9,880 bases of DNA. It comes from Micrococcales bacterium UBA4448 (GTDB lineage: Bacteria; Actinomycetota; Actinomycetes; Actinomycetales; Microbacteriaceae). The stretch covers positions 29,375-39,254 of the forward strand of contig DGPE01000084.1 in the NCBI GenBank assembly GCA_002390305.1, read 5' to 3'. The translations under genes were made by a program, and so were the position numbers. This document shows positions 6,507-9,880 of the stretch, piece after piece; the first letter of the stretch is position 1, and each line of letters starts with the position of its first letter. The notes beneath the pieces are model-generated. The model saw nothing but the letters and a program-made list of their open reading frames with translations. It was not told where the DNA came from and made no database searches.

Positions 6507-7793
6507 TTGTCAATCATCACTGCAATAGGTGCCCGCGAAATTCTCGATTCCAGAGGGAACCCAACCATTGAGGTAGAGGTTCTGCTATCGGACAACTCCT
6601 TTGGTCGTGCAGCGGTACCATCTGGTGCTTCCACCGGCGCATTTGAGGCTCACGAATCACGCGATGGAGACATGACACGCTACCTGGGCAAGGGGGTCCA
6701 GAATGCAGTAAGGGCAGTGGTGGAAACCGTTGACCTTGCTCTAGTTGACTTTGACGCTACTGAGCAGCGCGCTCTTGATGCCGAGTTGATCAAAATTGAT
6801 GCAACTGCTAACAAGTCACAGCTCGGGGCAAATGCAATTCTTGGAGTATCACTGGCCGCCTCGCGTGCGGCAGCGGATTCAGTAGACCTTCCGCTGTATC
6901 GCTACCTCGGCGGCTCAAACGCTTGCGTATTGCCGGTGCCCCTGATGAACATCATCAACGGCGGTGCCCACGCTGATAACGGCGTTGACATTCAAGAATT
7001 CATGATTGTCCCTCACGGAGCGGAGACTTTTTCTGAGGCATTGCGCTGGGGCGCAGAGGTTTATCACACGCTGAAGAAGCTGCTCACCGAAAAAGGTCTG
7101 GCAACAGGCCTAGGTGACGAGGGTGGGTTTGCTCCCGACCTTCCAACTAACGCATCAGCCCTGGATCTAATCTCTGAGGCCATCAAGCTTGCTGGATACA
7201 AACTGGGCACTGAAATTGCACTGGCGCTCGATGTCGCCTCCACAGAGTTTTATGACGAAGCTTCTGGTCACTACAACTTTGAAGGATCAAAAAAGTCGGC
7301 GGCCGAGATGGTTGCCTACTATGCAGAATTACTAGCCAACTATCCGCTGGTTTCCATCGAAGATCCCCTTGCCGAAGATGACTGGGAGGGCTGGGCACAA
7401 ATGACTGCCGAGCTTGGGGAGCAGGTTCAGCTTGTCGGAGACGACCTCTACGTAACAAACCCAGCAAGACTGCAAAAGGGTATTGACATGGCTGCTGGAA
7501 ATGCAATCCTGGTAAAGGTAAACCAAATCGGGACACTTACCGAGACCATGGACGCTGTTTGGCTCGCCCAGACTCACGGCATGAACGCAATCATCTCTCA
7601 CCGTTCCGGTGAAACCGAGGACACCTACATCGCAGACCTTGCGGTTGCCACAAATGCCGGGCAGATAAAAACCGGTGCTCCCGCCAGGTCTGAGCGAGTT
7701 GCCAAATACAACCAATTGCTGCGTATCGAGGAAGAGCTCGGTGATGCCGCTAAGTACGCGGGCAAGGGTGCTTTCCCGAAATACCGCGACTAA
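6507..7793 (+). CDS. eno: Enolase (phosphopyruvate hydratase)
   Basis: Enolase converts 2-phosphoglycerate to phosphoenolpyruvate in glycolysis; in bacteria it is usually a cytoplasmic octamer. From TTG 6507 it has 428 residues, the normal length, starting LSIITAIGAREILDSRGNPT. Key residues are present: E205 in GDEGGFAPD, metal ligands D242 (ALDVASTEFY), E285 (SIEDPLAEDDW) and D312 (VGDDLYVTN), catalytic K337 in ILVKVNQIGTLTE, and H365 in SHRSGETEDTYIADL. The TTG has a strong AGGAG 5 nt upstream. The alternative ATG at 6483 would add MKPKLGDN, which is absent from typical enolases and lacks a ribosome binding site. An 86-nt gap separates it from hisS. A 51-nt gap separates it from the division gene, with no clear terminator, so read-through is plausible. 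Confidence 0.97.
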   Translation: MSIITAIGAREILDSRGNPTIEVEVLLSDNSFGRAAVPSGASTGAFEAHESRDGDMTRYLGKGVQNAVRAVVETVDLALVDFDATEQRALDAELIKIDATANKSQLGANAILGVSLAASRAAADSVDLPLYRYLGGSNACVLPVPLMNIINGGAHADNGVDIQEFMIVPHGAETFSEALRWGAEVYHTLKKLLTEKGLATGLGDEGGFAPDLPTNASALDLISEAIKLAGYKLGTEIALALDVASTEFYDEASGHYNFEGSKKSAAEMVAYYAELLANYPLVSIEDPLAEDDWEGWAQMTAELGEQVQLVGDDLYVTNPARLQKGIDMAAGNAILVKVNQIGTLTETMDAVWLAQTHGMNAIISHRSGETEDTYIADLAVATNAGQIKTGAPARSERVAKYNQLLRIEEELGDAAKYAGKGAFPKYRD

Positions 7794-7844
7794 CCAAGCA
7801 ACTTAAGCGGTCTTTGGCTTGACAGGTTCTAGGATCGAAAAGTC

Positions 7845-8351
7845 ATGGCAGTAAATTCACGTGAACCAAAGATCCCTGTCTCGCTGAGCCAGGGCAAGAT
7901 ACTCCAGCGGATGCTGAAGCTAAACAGTGTTTCAGTGAGCGTAATTTTGGTGATAATTCTCGGTACCTATTTGATCTCACCCGATGTCCAAAGCTACCTA
8001 AATCAACGTCGCCAGATTATTGAAATCGAACAGGGTATCCAGGTTGCCAAGGATGCTGTGGTTGACATGCAAGCCGAACGAGATCGCTGGCAAGACCCCG
8101 CTTACATTCGTTCGCAAGCCAGGGACCGGCTGTATTACGTTCTCCCCGGTGAGGTTTCTTATCTGGTAATGGATTCCGAGGGCCTTGACTTCAGTGATAC
8201 TTCAAACACCCTTGGCGCTGTGCTGGCTCAAAAGCGAAATGCAGATGAAATCAGTCTTGAAGTTTCTGCAGCCAGAGAGAATTGGGTTGACTCGTTGCTC
8301 GAGGTGCTCTTGCGCTCGGCACTTGAGACTCCGGCAGAAGAAGAGCAATAA
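7845..8351 (+). CDS. FtsB/DivIC-family septum formation initiator protein
   Basis: This family is a bitopic membrane protein that, with FtsL and FtsQ/DivIB, forms the divisome subcomplex activating septal cell-wall synthesis. The 168-residue product has a cytoplasmic N-terminus with basic residues (about 1-26), one membrane segment (about 27-45, VSVSVILVIILGTYLIS), and an extracytoplasmic coiled-coil-like stretch (about 50-82). The hallmark WQDPAYIRSQARDRLYYV (82-99) and PGE follow. The C-terminal tail from about 110 is acidic and poorly conserved. The ATG start has AGGA 10 nt upstream, somewhat far. TAGGAT at 7830-7835 could alternatively be a -10 for a nearly leaderless transcript. The location straight after eno is the usual one for the actinobacterial member as I recall it. 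DUF501 follows 2 nt after the stop. Confidence 0.9.
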   Translation: MAVNSREPKIPVSLSQGKILQRMLKLNSVSVSVILVIILGTYLISPDVQSYLNQRRQIIEIEQGIQVAKDAVVDMQAERDRWQDPAYIRSQARDRLYYVLPGEVSYLVMDSEGLDFSDTSNTLGAVLAQKRNADEISLEVSAARENWVDSLLEVLLRSALETPAEEEQ

Positions 8352-8353
8352 AA

Positions 8354-8833
8354 GTGGTTGCCGAAGTAGATATTTTGGAGGTCACCAGGCAACTTGGGAG
8401 ACCTGCCAGGGGCATACTGGAGGTTGCCTCGAGATGCGTTTGCGGCAGGCCCGTAGTGGTGAAGACCACACCCAGACTTGATGACGGAACTCCTTTTCCA
8501 ACTCTCTACTACTTGACACAAAGCGCAGCCACGGCCGCGGCCTCCACGCTTGAAGCCACCGGATTCATGGTTGAGATGCAGCAACTGCTTGCTGAGGATG
8601 ACAGGGTCAGGGCTAATTACCTTCTCGCACACAAGTCCTACCTTGCGGAGCGAGATGAAATCGAAGTCGTACCGGAGCTGAAAGATTTTTCTGCCGGTGG
8701 AATGCCGGTCAGGGTGAAATGTCTTCACGCGCTGGTCGCCCACTCCTTAGCTAAAGGTGAGGGAGTAAATCCAATCGGAGACCTTGCGCTAGCTGCCCTC
8801 GATTGGTCAATTGAAGAGTGCACTTGCAATTAG
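8354..8833 (+). CDS. DUF501 domain-containing protein
   Basis: The biochemical function of this family is unknown to me. It is small, soluble and typical of actinobacteria, and commonly lies next to the FtsB-like gene. The 159-residue product has the family features in order: QLGRPARGILEVASRCVCG, DGTPFPTLYYL (45-55), a helical middle with AHKSYLAERDE, then SAGGMPVRVKCLHALVAH and GVNPIGD. No signal peptide or membrane segment is seen. Cysteines at 28, 30, 123, 156 and 158 and histidines at 125 and 130 could form a metal or redox site, which is my inference. The GTG start is 2 nt after the previous stop, with only a weak purine-rich GAAGAAGAG upstream, so translation is probably coupled. The 3' end overlaps the protease gene by 16 nt. 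Confidence 0.88.
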   Translation: MVAEVDILEVTRQLGRPARGILEVASRCVCGRPVVVKTTPRLDDGTPFPTLYYLTQSAATAAASTLEATGFMVEMQQLLAEDDRVRANYLLAHKSYLAERDEIEVVPELKDFSAGGMPVRVKCLHALVAHSLAKGEGVNPIGDLALAALDWSIEECTCN

Positions 8834-9880
8834 GTGCCGCTTTTATTTCTCTTGCTCTTTTGACCACCAGTCTTTCAGCTACTGAACAGTGGTGGCTTAG
8901 TGATCTTGGACCAGAGGTCGGGACGGCTTCGGCTGGGCAGGGCGTTGTTATCGCAGTAATTGACACTGGAATCGACGCTTCACACCCAGACCTTGAAGGC
9001 GTGGTAATCGGGGGAACAGATTTCTCCGGGGTTGGTTCTGCTGACGGGCTGTCTCCAGTGGGGTCCAGCTCATACCACGGCACTATGGTGGCCTCTCTGA
9101 TCGTCGGCCAAGGAAATAAAAGCGGAGGCGTTATAGGGGTTGCCCCGGCTGCAAAGCTGCTGTCGATTTCAGTTGGATTGGGAATTCAGGGCAGCAACAC
9201 TGATGCGCAAATTGCTGACGCGGTGAACTGGGCGGTCGACCAGGGTGCAGATGTTATAAATCTTTCACTCAGCCGAAACTCTGCAAATTGGCCCACCAGC
9301 TGGGATGCTGCTTTCTTGCGAGCCTTTCAAAACGACATTGTGATCATCGCCGCCAGTGGCAATGACATCTCTGGAGACTCGGAGCCGGGAGCTCCGGCAA
9401 CCATCCCAGGCGTTATTTCAGTAACGGGCCTAGATAAAAACCATGAAGGCCAAGAAGTCGCCGGTAGTTCGGGTATCGGTGTGTCACTCAGTGCTCCGGG
9501 TGTTGAACTCTTCGGGAGCTACCCGGGGGGACAAATTGCAAAGTGGTCAGGCTCCTCTGCGGCAGCGCCGTTGGTGAGTGGTGTGGTAGCACTGCTGATC
9601 CAGCAAGACCCCGAAGCTTCAGCTAATGACATTATTTTCAGGCTCATCAGCAGCACGAAAGATTTTGGTGATGATGGTTTTGACCAAACCTACGGCTATG
9701 GGTTCTTGGACCCCACCGCTGCACTGAAATCGACACTGACCGCAACTACCAATCCACTCGGGCAACTTGACTACTGGATCGAGTTATACCGTGGCTCGGA
9801 AGATAATGAGCTTGACGACGCATCGCTGGTTACACCTCCTAGCCCCGTGCAGTTTCTTGATGGATCGGTGCTGATAGATG
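8818..9880 (+). CDS. Secreted S8 (subtilisin-like) serine protease, 3' end outside window
   Basis: This is an exported subtilase. The frame is open from after a TGA at 8812-8814 to the window end (354 codons), so the C-terminus is missing. A short signal peptide-like segment (LQLGAAFISLALLTTSLSA, about 3-21) has a hydrophobic core but no Lys or Arg before it. The catalytic domain begins soon after with QWWLSDLG. The triad is complete: D49 (AVIDTGID), H87 (SYHGTMVA) and S247 (SGSSAAAPLVSG), with oxyanion N182 (AASGND). No I9-type prodomain fits before D49, which recalls mycosins. After residue about 300 comes a linker (TATTNPLGQLDYW), where related proteins often end in a membrane anchor. GTG 8818 is the first start; TTG 8824, 5 nt after GAAGAG, is an alternative. 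The gene overlaps DUF501 by 16 nt. The substrate is unknown. Confidence 0.88.
   Translation, partial: MHLQLGAAFISLALLTTSLSATEQWWLSDLGPEVGTASAGQGVVIAVIDTGIDASHPDLEGVVIGGTDFSGVGSADGLSPVGSSSYHGTMVASLIVGQGNKSGGVIGVAPAAKLLSISVGLGIQGSNTDAQIADAVNWAVDQGADVINLSLSRNSANWPTSWDAAFLRAFQNDIVIIAASGNDISGDSEPGAPATIPGVISVTGLDKNHEGQEVAGSSGIGVSLSAPGVELFGSYPGGQIAKWSGSSAAAPLVSGVVALLIQQDPEASANDIIFRLISSTKDFGDDGFDQTYGYGFLDPTAALKSTLTATTNPLGQLDYWIELYRGSEDNELDDASLVTPPSPVQFLDGSVLID

Noticed and set aside
7795..7821. Possible eno terminator from CAAGC (7795-7799) and GCTTG (7817-7821).
   Set aside because: A 5-bp stem with a 17-nt loop and no T-tract is too weak to call.
7819..7824. A perfect TTGACA -35 sequence upstream of the FtsB-like gene.
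   Set aside because: No -10-like hexamer lies 16-18 nt downstream; that spot falls on the start codon itself (GTCATG). TAGGAT at 7830 is only 5 nt away and cannot pair with it as a promoter.

Overview
The window looks like core chromosome from a moderate-GC actinobacterium. The Mfd, MazG, FtsB/DivIC-like, DUF501 and S8 peptidase sequences are of actinobacterial type. The base composition is well below that of most Micrococcales, the intergenic gaps are short, and non-ATG starts are common. This fits a streamlined freshwater or marine Microbacteriaceae lineage such as the Rhodoluna/Aquiluna (Luna) group. The family-level placement is inferred from remembered protein signatures, not from a search.

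Layout. Positions 1-4535 carry a tight plus-strand cluster: the 3' part of pth (peptidyl-tRNA hydrolase), mfd (transcription-repair coupling factor) and mazG (NTP pyrophosphohydrolase), with mfd and mazG overlapping. A single minus-strand gene for a TetR-family regulator (4532-5116) follows. It converges on mazG so closely that the two stop codons overlap, and both stops sit in the loop of a perfect 9-bp hairpin, a likely two-way terminator. From 5218 the plus strand resumes with hisS (histidyl-tRNA synthetase, divergent from tetR), eno (enolase), a FtsB/DivIC-like division protein, a DUF501 protein, and a secreted subtilisin-like (S8) protease that runs off the window end.

How the genes work together. 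The first cluster is information-processing housekeeping: peptidyl-tRNA recycling, transcription-coupled repair and removal of non-canonical NTPs. The second begins with tRNA charging and glycolysis, then moves to the cell envelope (division protein, DUF501 protein, exported protease) with gaps of 51 nt, 2 nt and a 16-nt overlap, so the last three genes are probably co-expressed. The TetR regulator has no metabolic partner here. Its only nearby candidate target is itself or hisS, across a 101-nt divergent region that holds an imperfect dyad.

I saw no tRNA or rRNA gene, insertion sequence, CRISPR array, prophage gene or long non-coding stretch; the longest gap between genes is 101 nt. I found no convincing new multi-gene system. 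The points most worth a second look are the stop-codon hairpin at 4522-4549, the tetR/hisS divergent region, the apparently prodomain-less S8 protease, the Cys/His pattern of the DUF501 protein, and the start sites of eno and mazG, which the ribosome binding sites place downstream of the longest frame.
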